Assembly (NCBI GenBank): GCA_024235995.1
Contig: JACKLI010000001.1
Location: 310,001-374,000, forward strand
DNA: 64,000 nucleotides
Reading direction: 5' to 3'
Source of the DNA: Burkholderiaceae bacterium
Lineage (GTDB): Bacteria; Pseudomonadota; Gammaproteobacteria; Burkholderiales; Burkholderiaceae_C
The notes under the pieces: model-generated
What the model saw: the letters and a program-made list of their open reading frames with translations, nothing else
What the model was told of the DNA's origin: nothing
The model's database searches: none
Part shown: positions 1-6,726 of the stretch, in pieces
Numbering within the stretch: position 1 is the first letter of the stretch
How the letters are laid out: each line of letters begins with the position of its first letter
Translations under genes and position numbers: made by a program

Positions 1-224
1 ATCGGGCCGGGGTTGGCCTGGTGCCAGGTGTCCAGCTCGGCCTGCAGGCGCTCGCGCTCGGCCAGCAGGGCGGCGTTCTTGGGCGCCAGCTCGGTGACGA
101 TGGACGAAAAGCCCTTCCAGAAACGGCCCTGGTCCACGCCCACGTCGGGCAGCACCTCGCGGTTGATGAAGTCGTAGAGCTCGGAGGCCACCCGCAGGGC
201 GCCGACCTGGATGCGTTCAGTCAT
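1..224 (-). CDS. glcB: Malate synthase G, N-terminal part (runs off the window start)
   Basis: Condenses glyoxylate with acetyl-CoA to malate in the cytoplasm (glyoxylate and glycolate assimilation). Only about 74 N-terminal residues are present. They begin MTERIQVGALRVASELYDF and continue with a QGRFWKGF stretch and an LAPKN..LLAERERLQAELDTWH segment, which matches the N-terminal domain of the monomeric G-type enzyme. Catalytic residues lie outside the window. The start is the ATG on the minus strand at 222-224. The 5' region carries a perfect 7-bp inverted repeat (324-347), a possible operator. The glycolate oxidase genes glcE and glcF are 23 kb away in the same window, so the pathway is present but not clustered here. 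Confidence 0.87.
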   Translation of the reverse strand, partial: MTERIQVGALRVASELYDFINREVLPDVGVDQGRFWKGFSSIVTELAPKNAALLAERERLQAELDTWHQANPGP

Positions 225-323
225 GGCAGTGAAGCTTCAGAAGAAAAAACTGGCCCCCGGTGCGGGTGACCATCGAAGCCTCACTATATTTCAACCGTTA
301 TAGGCAAAAAAGAAACTCTGGAT

Positions 324-347
324 TGCAAAACCATTGACTTTTTTGCA
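324..347. promoter_or_regulatory. Inverted repeat upstream of glcB, candidate operator
   Basis: TGCAAAA (324-330) and TTTTGCA (341-347) form a perfect 7-bp inverted repeat with a 10-base spacer. It lies about 100 bases upstream of the glcB start and 27 bases past the end of the neighbouring membrane-protein gene. This is the most AT-rich piece of the region. Regulation by a DNA-binding protein is inference; no regulator gene is adjacent. Confidence 0.4.
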
Positions 348-373
348 CAAATGAACCGGCCGCGCCGGTGCGC

Positions 374-1000
374 TCAGTGCAAGGGCTCGCGCACCGCCGG
401 CACCGCCGCCCACAGCGCCGCCAGCCACACCGGCGCCGCCTGCAGCACGGCCAGCACCATGCCGGCGCCGCGCCAGGCCCAGGCCAGCGCCAGCAGCACG
501 GCCAGCGCCTGCAGCGCCATCGCCCAGCGGCTGCAGCGCATCAGCAAGGCGCCCACTCCAGCGCAGGCCAGGCCGCACAGCAGGTAATAGGCGCCGCCGC
601 CGCGCGCCAGCAGCGCCAGCCCACCCAGGCCCAGCAGCGCGCCCCAGGCGAGCAGCACCAGGCCCACCAGGCGCGGCGGGCCGTCCTGGCGCGCGCGCTC
701 GAGCTGCTGGCGCTCGATCAGCACCCAGGAGTCGATGCGCGCGTCGCCGCCATCGGGTGCGGCGGCGGCCCTGGGCGCCGACGCGGGGCGGGCGCTGCCG
801 GGCGTGGCTGCGGCCACCGAAGGCGCGTGCGGCGCCGGCCCGGCGGCCGCGGGGCCGGGCTCGCGCATGCGCCGCTCCAGCTCGGCGCGGGCGCGGCGGC
901 TGCCGCCCTCGGCCAGCCGGTGCAGCTGGGCCAGGCTGAGGGTGCGCACGTCGGGCGCGGTGGGCGGCGCGGAGCGCTCGGGCGGGGCGGTCGAAGTCAC
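374..1000 (-). CDS. Hypothetical membrane protein, C-terminal hydrophobic domain
   Basis: Not recognised as a named family. The N-terminal ~110 residues are hydrophilic and rich in Ala, Pro and Arg, with an LSLAQLHRLAEGGSRRARAE segment. The C-terminal ~95 residues hold about four hydrophobic helices (LVGLVLLAWGALLGLGGLALL and following), so it is probably an inner-membrane protein with a cytoplasmic N-terminal tail. The start is uncertain. GTG at 998-1000 is chosen because longer versions (ATG at 1079-1081) would overlap the start of the divergent LysR gene. No convincing ribosome binding site decides it. The gene ends 150 bases before glcB. Confidence 0.6.
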   Translation of the reverse strand: MTSTAPPERSAPPTAPDVRTLSLAQLHRLAEGGSRRARAELERRMREPGPAAAGPAPHAPSVAAATPGSARPASAPRAAAAPDGGDARIDSWVLIERQQLERARQDGPPRLVGLVLLAWGALLGLGGLALLARGGGAYYLLCGLACAGVGALLMRCSRWAMALQALAVLLALAWAWRGAGMVLAVLQAAPVWLAALWAAVPAVREPLH

Positions 1001-1079
1001 GGCGGTGGGCGGCAACGGGTTGCCGGGATCATGGCACACCCGCAGCGGCCTGCCAGCGCGCTGCCGATAATCCACGCCC

Positions 1080-2000
1080 ATGGACAAGCTCAAGGCCTTC
1101 GAGACCTTTGCCTCGGTGGCCGCCCGCGGCAGCCTGAGCGCGGCCGCGCGGGCCGAGGGCGTGGCGCCGGCCGTCATCGGGCGGCGGCTGGACGCGCTGG
1201 AAGCGCAGCTGGGCGTCAAGCTGCTGGTGCGCAGCACGCGGCGCATCGCGCTCACGCACGAGGGCGCGGCCTTTCTGGACGACTGCCAGCGCATCCTGGC
1301 CGAGGTGGCCGGCGCCGAGGCCAGCGTGTCGGCCGGCGGCGTGCAGGCCAGCGGCCAGCTGCGCATCACCGCGCCGGCGGGCTTCGGCCGCCGACACGTG
1401 GCGCCGCTGGTGCCGCCCTTTCACGAGGCGCACCCGCGGCTGCGCATCTCGCTCAACCTGGCCGACCGCATCGTCGACCTGGCGGCCGAGGGCTACGACT
1501 GCGCGGTGCGCGTGGGCGACTTGCCCGACTCCTCGCTGGTCAGCATCCGGCTGGCCGACAACCACCGCCTGGCGGTGGCCACGCCGGCCTACCTGCGCCG
1601 CCGCGGCGTGCCGCGCCACCCGCACGACCTGGCGCGCCACGACTGCCTGGTTCTGTCCAGCGACGCCTCGCAGTCGCGCGGCTGGGCTTTCACCATCGAC
1701 GGCCAGCCCATGCACCTGCGCCCCAACGGCCCGCTGGACTGCAGCGACGGCCAGGTGCTGCACGCCTGGTGCCTGGCCGGCCACGGCATCGCCTGGCGCT
1801 CGACCTGGGAGGTCGAGGCCGAGATCGCCGCCGGCGCGCTGGTGCCCCTGCTGCAGGCCTACGCCGCACCGCCCAACGGCATCTACGCCCTGCTGCCGCA
1901 CGCCACGCGCCACCTGCCGCTGCGCGTGCGCCTGTGGGTGGACTGGCTCAAGCACCACTACGGCGATCCGGGTTTCTGGACGCGCGCCCCCAGCCCGTAA
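1080..2000 (+). CDS. LysR-family transcriptional regulator
   Basis: 306 residues, the normal length for the family. The N-terminal winged helix-turn-helix (about 1-60: LKAFETFASVAARGSLSAAA, then VIGRRLDALEAQLGVKLLVR) is followed by a substrate-binding effector domain (about 90-295), with LRITAPAGFGRRHVAPLVP at its beginning as in the AaeR/CrgA-like subgroup. The target is unknown. The DUF2214 and deacetylase genes follow immediately on the same strand with only 9 and 3 bases between them, so co-transcription is possible. A GATAAT hexamer lies 8 bases before the ATG, which suggests a leaderless or very short leader mRNA. Confidence 0.9.
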   Translation: MDKLKAFETFASVAARGSLSAAARAEGVAPAVIGRRLDALEAQLGVKLLVRSTRRIALTHEGAAFLDDCQRILAEVAGAEASVSAGGVQASGQLRITAPAGFGRRHVAPLVPPFHEAHPRLRISLNLADRIVDLAAEGYDCAVRVGDLPDSSLVSIRLADNHRLAVATPAYLRRRGVPRHPHDLARHDCLVLSSDASQSRGWAFTIDGQPMHLRPNGPLDCSDGQVLHAWCLAGHGIAWRSTWEVEAEIAAGALVPLLQAYAAPPNGIYALLPHATRHLPLRVRLWVDWLKHHYGDPGFWTRAPSP

Positions 2001-2009
2001 CATCGCGCC

Positions 2010-2465
2010 ATGCTGGAGCCCATCCTCGCCTTTCTGCACATCAGCGCCTTCATCGGCTGGATCGTGTTTGCCACCGCGCAATCGGCCATCTGCCGCGCCG
2101 CCTGGTTCAACGCCGCCAGCGTGCCGCGCCTGGTACGGCTGGACAAGATTCTGTGGATCGCCACCGCCTTCGTGCTGCTGACCGGCCTGGCGCGGACCTG
2201 GCTGGGCGCCAAAGGCTTTGCCTGGTACTGGAGCAACCCGCTGCTGTGGGCCAAGTTCATCCTGTTCATGGCCGCCGCGTGGCTGCAGATCGGCCCCACG
2301 CGGGCCTATCGCCGCTGGCAAAGCGCGCTGGATGCCGGCGGCGCGCTGCCGGACGAGGCCGAAATCAACCGCGCGCGCAAGCCCATCATGCTGGGCACCC
2401 ACCTGGTGGCCCTGATTCCGCTGCCCGCCGTGTTCCTGGCGCGGGGTTGGAGTGGATGGTGGTGA
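2010..2465 (+). CDS. DUF2214-family membrane protein
   Basis: 151 residues with four predicted membrane helices: LAFLHISAFIGWIVF near the N-terminus, LWIATAFVLLTGLARTW, LLWAKFILFMAAAWLQI and HLVALIPLPAVFLARGW. Length and layout match the DUF2214 family of inner-membrane proteins, whose function is unknown. A conserved-looking His near residue 9 and a basic cytoplasmic loop (RAYRRWQ) are visible. A TAACAT box ends 6 bases before the ATG and overlaps the stop codon of the upstream LysR gene, so the gene may also have its own leaderless promoter. The deacetylase gene starts 3 bases after its stop. Confidence 0.8.
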   Translation: MLEPILAFLHISAFIGWIVFATAQSAICRAAWFNAASVPRLVRLDKILWIATAFVLLTGLARTWLGAKGFAWYWSNPLLWAKFILFMAAAWLQIGPTRAYRRWQSALDAGGALPDEAEINRARKPIMLGTHLVALIPLPAVFLARGWSGWW

Positions 2466-2468
2466 GCG

Positions 2469-3302
2469 GTGGGCGATGAGCGCAAGCCCCTGGTGCTGTG
2501 CGCCGACGACTACGCGCAGCACGCGGGCGTGACGCAGGCCGTGCTGGCGCTGGCGCGGCAGGGGCGATTGAGCGCAACCAGCGCCATGGTGCTGTCGCCG
2601 CGCTGGCGGGCGGACGCGGCGCCGCTGCGCGAGCTGCGCGCGCGGCTGGACGTGGGCCTGCACCTGGACTTCACCAGCGACTTCGCCATCGCCGCCGGCC
2701 ATGGGCTGAGCCTGGGCACGGCCATGCGCCGGGCGCTGCTGGGCGGCTTCGACGCCGAGGCCGCGCGCGGCGTGATCGAGCGCCAGCTGGACGCCTTCGA
2801 GGCCGCCTGGGGCGCCCCGCCCGACCACGTGGACGGCCACCAGCACGTGCAGCAGTTCGCCGGCATCCGCCAGCCGCTGGTGCAGGTGCTGGCGCGGCGC
2901 TACGGCCCGCGCCCGCCCTGGCTGCGCGTGTCGCGCGCGCCGGCCGGCCAGCGCACGCTCAAGAGCCGGGTGATCGCTGCGTTGGGCGCCAATACTATCG
3001 AATCAATAGCTGCTCGCGCGCATGTCCCCTGCGCCAGCGCCCTGTCAGGCATTTATGACTTCACCGACGGCGAGTCGGGCTACGCCAGCCGCATGGCCGA
3101 CTGGCTGGCCGGCTCGCCCGCCGGCACGGTGCTGATGTGCCACCCGGGCACCGCGCCCGATGCGGCCGACACGCCCGACCCCATCGCCCCGGCGCGCGTC
3201 TGGGAATGGGCCCACCTGGCCAGCCCGGCCTTTGCCGCGCAGTGCGCCGCGGCCGGCGTGGAACTGGTGCGCGGCAGCGCGCTCTACCCGCACCGCGCCT
3301 GA
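2469..3302 (+). CDS. ChbG/HpnK (YdjC)-family carbohydrate deacetylase, LgmC-like
   Basis: Metal-dependent deacetylase of N-acetylated sugars. The motifs are visible: LCADDYAQHAGV (metal-binding Asp, residues ~9-20), HVDGHQHVQQF (His pair, ~118-128) and LMCHPG near the C-terminus. 277 residues is usual for the family. The start is GTG at 2469, because the nearby ATG at 2476 is out of frame. Residues ~174-197 are encoded by a copy of the dispersed repeat, inserted in frame in a loop. The next gene, an ArnT-like transferase, starts 24 bases later. With the convergent GtrA and GT2 genes this resembles the Bordetella Lgm system, where a deacetylase converts undecaprenyl-linked GlcNAc to glucosamine. 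That role is inference. Confidence 0.85.
   Translation: MGDERKPLVLCADDYAQHAGVTQAVLALARQGRLSATSAMVLSPRWRADAAPLRELRARLDVGLHLDFTSDFAIAAGHGLSLGTAMRRALLGGFDAEAARGVIERQLDAFEAAWGAPPDHVDGHQHVQQFAGIRQPLVQVLARRYGPRPPWLRVSRAPAGQRTLKSRVIAALGANTIESIAARAHVPCASALSGIYDFTDGESGYASRMADWLAGSPAGTVLMCHPGTAPDAADTPDPIAPARVWEWAHLASPAFAAQCAAAGVELVRGSALYPHRA
2990..3060 (+). repeat. Dispersed ~65-bp element, copy 1 (inside the deacetylase gene)
   Basis: Contains CTATCGAATCAATAGCTGCT followed by CGCG, then GCGCCAGCGCC and CAGGCATTTATGACT, the same order of blocks as the other copies in this window. It lies in frame within the deacetylase coding sequence and encodes about 24 residues. It is visibly more AT-rich than the surrounding codons. 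Confidence 0.75.
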
Positions 3303-3326
3303 TTTTTTTCCTCCCACGCTTTTCCC

Positions 3327-4928
3327 ATGACCTCAACGCCCCCGAGGCCGCGCTCCGGCTGGCTCACCGTCCTTGCCCCCGGCGTGTTGCTGGCGCTACT
3401 GGCCGCGCTGCGCCCGCTGGCCGTGCCCGACGAGGGGCGCTATGCCGACATCAGCCGCTGGATGCTGGTGTCGGGCGACTGGCTGGTGCCGCGCCTGGAC
3501 GGCCTGCCGTTCTTTCACAAGCCGCCGCTCACGCACTGGCTGCAGGCCGCCAGCCTGGCGGTGTTCGGCGTCACGCCCTGGGCCGCGCGCCTGCCGGGCG
3601 TGCTGCTGGCCTGCCTGATGCTGGCCGGCGTGTACGCCGCCGGCCGCCGCCTGGCAGGCGAGCCGCTGGCCCGGCGCGCCGCGCTGATGCTGGGCGCCAG
3701 CGGGGGCTTTCTGATCGGCGGGCAGTACGTCAACCACGACATCGGCGTGGCGGCCTGGATCGCCAGCGCCATCTGGTGCTTCGTGCTGGCGCTGTGGGAC
3801 GGCGAGCGCCCGCACGCCGGCTGGGCGCGCGCCGGCTTTGCGGCCTGCGCCCTGGGCCTGCTGACCAAGGGCCTGATCGGCGTGGCGCTGCCCGGCTTGG
3901 TCATCGGCAGCTGGCTGCTGGCCACGCGCCAGTGGCGCAAGATCATCCACCTGCCCTGGGTCAGCGGCCTGGCGCTGTTCGTCGCCATCGCCCTGCCCTG
4001 GTTCTGGCGGGCCGGCGAGCGCTACCCGGGCCTGTGGAGCTACCTGTTTGGCGTGCAGCAGTTCAGCCGCTACACCAGCAGCGGCTTCAACAACGTCCAG
4101 CCCTGGTGGTTCTACCTGGCGGGCTGCCTGCTGCTGCTGTTTCCGTGGGCGTTTTTGGCCGTCTACGAGGGCGTGGCCCGCTGGCGCGGCAAGGCCCCGG
4201 CGGCGCCGGATGACCCGACCCGCCGGCTGGCCGTGCTGTGCTGGATCTGGCTGGGCGCCATCGTGCTGTTCTTCTCCATCCCGCGCTCCAAGCTGATCGG
4301 CTACATCCTGCCTGTGCTGCCGCCGCTCGCGCTGCTGGCCGCGCTGGGCTGGCAGCGGGCGCTGGCGGCGCGCCCGCGCGCCGGGCGCTGGTTTGCCGCC
4401 GCCTGGCTGCTGGCCGCCGCGCTGCCGGTGGCCATCACGCTGGCCGCGCCGCGCATCGAGGGCGGCAAGCTCAGCCGCGACGTGGCCGCCGAGCTGGCCT
4501 GCCGCGCCGCGCCCGGCGACCCCATCTATGCGCTGGGCGGCTACCCGATGGACCTGCCCTTCACCGCCCAGACCCAGCAGCCCCTGCGCCTGGTGCAGGA
4601 CTGGGCGCGCACGCGCGCCGAGGCCGGCGACACCTGGGCGCGCGAGCTGTTCGAGGCGGGCGACTTCGAGCCGGCCACCGCCCGGCGGATCCTGCTGCAG
4701 CCCGAGGTGCTGGCGCAGGCCGCGCGGCAGCCCCATGCCTGGCTGCTGGCCCCGCGCGACCTGCCGCCCGACCAGCGCCCGCTGCTGGCCGGCTGGCAGC
4801 CGGTGTCCGAAGGCCAGGCCTGGGCGCTGTACCGCTCCGCCGCTTCAGCGGCGGAAGGCCCAGAAACGTCCCAGCACGAAGGTCTGCCCGGCTGCCACGC
4901 CCATGGCGGCAAACAGCGCCAGCCATGA
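3327..4928 (+). CDS. ArnT-like (GT83) lipid-linked sugar transferase, LgmB-like
   Basis: Integral inner-membrane glycosyltransferase of the ArnT/PMT type, which moves a sugar from an undecaprenyl carrier to lipid A or another acceptor in the periplasm. The family signature VPDEGRYADISRWML (residues ~33-48) and FFHKPPLTHWL are present. About eleven or twelve hydrophobic segments follow, then a soluble C-terminal region from about residue 380. 533 residues fits the family. The last 28 residues, after the ALYRS stretch, read over the 3' end of the convergent gtrA-like gene and look unlike the rest of the protein. It probably accepts the product of the upstream deacetylase. The acceptor is inferred to be lipid A. 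Confidence 0.87.
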   Translation: MTSTPPRPRSGWLTVLAPGVLLALLAALRPLAVPDEGRYADISRWMLVSGDWLVPRLDGLPFFHKPPLTHWLQAASLAVFGVTPWAARLPGVLLACLMLAGVYAAGRRLAGEPLARRAALMLGASGGFLIGGQYVNHDIGVAAWIASAIWCFVLALWDGERPHAGWARAGFAACALGLLTKGLIGVALPGLVIGSWLLATRQWRKIIHLPWVSGLALFVAIALPWFWRAGERYPGLWSYLFGVQQFSRYTSSGFNNVQPWWFYLAGCLLLLFPWAFLAVYEGVARWRGKAPAAPDDPTRRLAVLCWIWLGAIVLFFSIPRSKLIGYILPVLPPLALLAALGWQRALAARPRAGRWFAAAWLLAAALPVAITLAAPRIEGGKLSRDVAAELACRAAPGDPIYALGGYPMDLPFTAQTQQPLRLVQDWARTRAEAGDTWARELFEAGDFEPATARRILLQPEVLAQAARQPHAWLLAPRDLPPDQRPLLAGWQPVSEGQAWALYRSAASAAEGPETSQHEGLPGCHAHGGKQRQP

Positions 4929-5219
4929 GGGCCAGCCGGCGCCGCGCAGCAGCAGGCTGAACACCGCCTCGTTCACCGCAAAGCCGGCCACGGCGGTGAC
5001 GGCAAAGCGCCGCAGGCTCTGGCCCACGCCGGTGCCGGCGCCGCGAAAGCTGAGCCAGCGGTGGCCCACGAAGCTGACGCCGAAGGCGACGACAAAACCC
5101 AGGGCATTGGCCAGCTCGGGCCACAACCAGGATTTGGCCAGGCCGAACACCGCCGCGTGCGTGGCCGCCGCGGCCGCGCCCACGGCGGCAAACCAGAACC
5201 CCGTGCGCGCCAGGCTCAC
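4845..5219 (-). CDS. GtrA-family membrane protein, probable lipid-linked sugar flippase, LgmD-like
   Basis: 124 residues with four hydrophobic helices (FWFAAVGAAAAATHAAVFGL, LANALGFVVAFGVSFVGHRW, FAVTAVAGFAVNEAVFSLLL, LFAAMGVAAGQTFVLGRFWA), the GtrA layout including the SFVGHRWLSFR and GRFWAFRR motifs. GtrA proteins are thought to flip undecaprenyl-phosphate-linked sugars across the inner membrane. The start is GTG at 5217-5219, overlapping the stop of the upstream GT2 gene (GTGA), so the two are translationally coupled. The 3' end overlaps the convergent ArnT-like gene by 84 bases. The pair GT2 + GtrA also occurs in O-antigen glucosylation, the main alternative role. Confidence 0.85.
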   Translation of the reverse strand: MSLARTGFWFAAVGAAAAATHAAVFGLAKSWLWPELANALGFVVAFGVSFVGHRWLSFRGAGTGVGQSLRRFAVTAVAGFAVNEAVFSLLLRGAGWPSWLALFAAMGVAAGQTFVLGRFWAFRR

Positions 5220-6187
5220 GGCTGCGCGCGCCCCGGCAGACCCTCGCCCACCTCGTCGGCCACCAGGTACAGCGGGCGCTGCTTGACCTCGTCGTAGATG
5301 CGCGCCACGTACTCGGCCAGCAGACCCACCGACATCAGCTGCACCCCGCTCAGGAACATCATGCCCGCCGCCAGCGTGGGATAGCCGCGCACCGGGTTGC
5401 CCAGCCAGAAGTACTCGATCACCACCCAGACGCCGTAGCCCAGCGCCGCCAGCGACAGGGTCAGGCCCAGCAGGGCCAGCACGCGCAGCGGCGCGGCGGT
5501 GAAGGCCAGGAGGCCCGTGGTGCCCAGGCCCAGCGCGCCGCTCAGGCCGAAGTGGCTTGCGCCCGCGCGCCGCGGCAGCGGCTCGTAGTCCAGCGCCACG
5601 CTGGGAAAGCCCACCCAGGCGTACAGGCCCTTCATGAAGCGGTGGCGCTCGGGCAGGGCCAGCAGCGCGTCCACCACGCGCCGGTCCAGCAGCCGGAAGT
5701 CGCCCGCGTCGCGCGGGATGCGCACCCGGCTGCGCCAGTTGACGATGCCGTAGAAGGCCCCCACCATGCGCCGGTGCAGGGCCGACTGGTCGGCGCGCGT
5801 GCTGCGCATGGCATACACCACATCGGCGCCCGCCTGCCAGTGGCGCAGCATGTCGGCCAGCAGGGCCGTGGGGTGCTGGCCGTCGGCGTCCATCAACACC
5901 ACCACCTCGCCGCGCGCGGCGGCCAGGCCGGCGGTGAGCGCCGCCTCCTTGCCGAAGTTGCGCGACAGCTGCAGCAGGCGCAGGGCCGGCTCGCGCTGGC
6001 ACAGGCCGCGCACGACGGCCACCGTGTCGTCGCGGCTGCCGTCGTCGACCACCACCACCTCGACCCGGGGCGACAGCGCGCGCAGCGCGGCCAGCACCTG
6101 CCCCAGCACCTCCGGCAGCGCGGCGGCCTCGTTGTAGGCCGGCATGACGCAGGAGATGGACGGGATTCGGGCGGCGCGCTCGCTCAT
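5216..6187 (-). CDS. GT2-family glycosyltransferase, ArnC/GtrB/DPM1-like, LgmA-like
   Basis: Makes a polyprenyl-phosphate-linked sugar on the cytoplasmic face of the membrane. An N-terminal GT-A domain (residues ~8-220) shows VMPAYNEAAALPEVL, VVVDDGSRDDT and the metal-binding MDADGQHP. Two C-terminal membrane helices (LRVLALLGLTLSLAALGYGV and GMMFLSGVQLMSVGLLAEYV) match the ArnC/GtrB type, and 323 residues is the usual length. The substrate cannot be read from sequence. The ChbG-type deacetylase nearby suggests UDP-GlcNAc rather than UDP-glucose or Ara4N. It overlaps the gtrA-like gene by four bases. The PsiF gene lies upstream on the same strand but is separated by a terminator. Confidence 0.88.
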   Translation of the reverse strand: MSERAARIPSISCVMPAYNEAAALPEVLGQVLAALRALSPRVEVVVVDDGSRDDTVAVVRGLCQREPALRLLQLSRNFGKEAALTAGLAAARGEVVVLMDADGQHPTALLADMLRHWQAGADVVYAMRSTRADQSALHRRMVGAFYGIVNWRSRVRIPRDAGDFRLLDRRVVDALLALPERHRFMKGLYAWVGFPSVALDYEPLPRRAGASHFGLSGALGLGTTGLLAFTAAPLRVLALLGLTLSLAALGYGVWVVIEYFWLGNPVRGYPTLAAGMMFLSGVQLMSVGLLAEYVARIYDEVKQRPLYLVADEVGEGLPGRAQP

Positions 6188-6200
6188 GAACGAATCATGC

Positions 6201-6234
6201 CAAAAGAAAACCCTGCCTCCATCGGGAGGCAGGG
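6201..6234 (-). terminator. Rho-independent terminator after the PsiF-like gene
   Basis: Ten-base perfect stem CCCTGCCTCC (6211-6220) and GGAGGCAGGG (6225-6234) with a 4-base loop. On the minus strand it is followed by TTTTCTTTTG. It separates the PsiF-like gene from the GT2 gene downstream. Confidence 0.85.
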
Positions 6235-6257
6235 TCTGGGGCGAACTTGCGGCGTGT

Positions 6258-6551
6258 TTATTTTTTCAGGCAGTCGCTCATGAAGGCCTTGCGCTCGTCG
6301 CCCTTCTTGCCGGCAGCCTCCTTGTTGCAGACCTTCATTTTTTCCTGCTGGGTGGCCGGGGCGGCGGCGGGCTTGGCGCTCAGGCAACCCTTCATGAAGG
6401 CCTTGCGCTCGTCGCCCTTCTTGCCGGCGGCCTGGGCGTTGCAGGTGCTCATTTTTTCCTGTTGCGCCGTCTTGGCGCTGGCCAGGGTGGGCGCCGCGCC
6501 CAGGGACAGGGCCAGGCCGGCGGCGGCGATCAGGGACAGCAGCTTGCTCAT
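6258..6551 (-). CDS. PsiF-repeat family secreted protein
   Basis: 97 residues: a signal peptide (about 1-23, LLSLIAAAGLALSLGAAPTL, ending ..ASA), then two copies of a ~33-residue PsiF repeat. Each copy contains a KMSTCNAQAAGKKGDERKAF-type motif with a paired Cys (STCN..KGCL and KVCN..SDCL). The two Cys in each repeat probably form a periplasmic disulfide. The family is named after a phosphate-starvation-inducible E. coli gene; its function is unknown. The start is the ATG at 6549-6551 behind AAGGAGATCG, a strong ribosome binding site. Longer reading frames upstream are not supported. Confidence 0.88.
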   Translation of the reverse strand: MSKLLSLIAAAGLALSLGAAPTLASAKTAQQEKMSTCNAQAAGKKGDERKAFMKGCLSAKPAAAPATQQEKMKVCNKEAAGKKGDERKAFMSDCLKK

Positions 6552-6726
6552 GAACGATCTCCTTTTGCTTCGGGTTGGGTTGCAACGGGAACAACCAGCC
6601 GGCATCTTGGCACGCCGGCCTGCCGCCTACAACGCCTGGCCGCCCCGATCGGATGACGCGCCGCCCTGGCGCACACCGGCGGGCCGGGCGGCGGGGCCGC
6701 GGGCCGGCGCCCCGTAAAATTGGCCG

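Noticed and set aside
368..2479. 703-residue open frame on the plus strand
   Set aside because: Arg/Ala/Gly/Gln-rich shadow of the LysR gene and of the opposite-strand membrane protein, typical of very GC-rich DNA.
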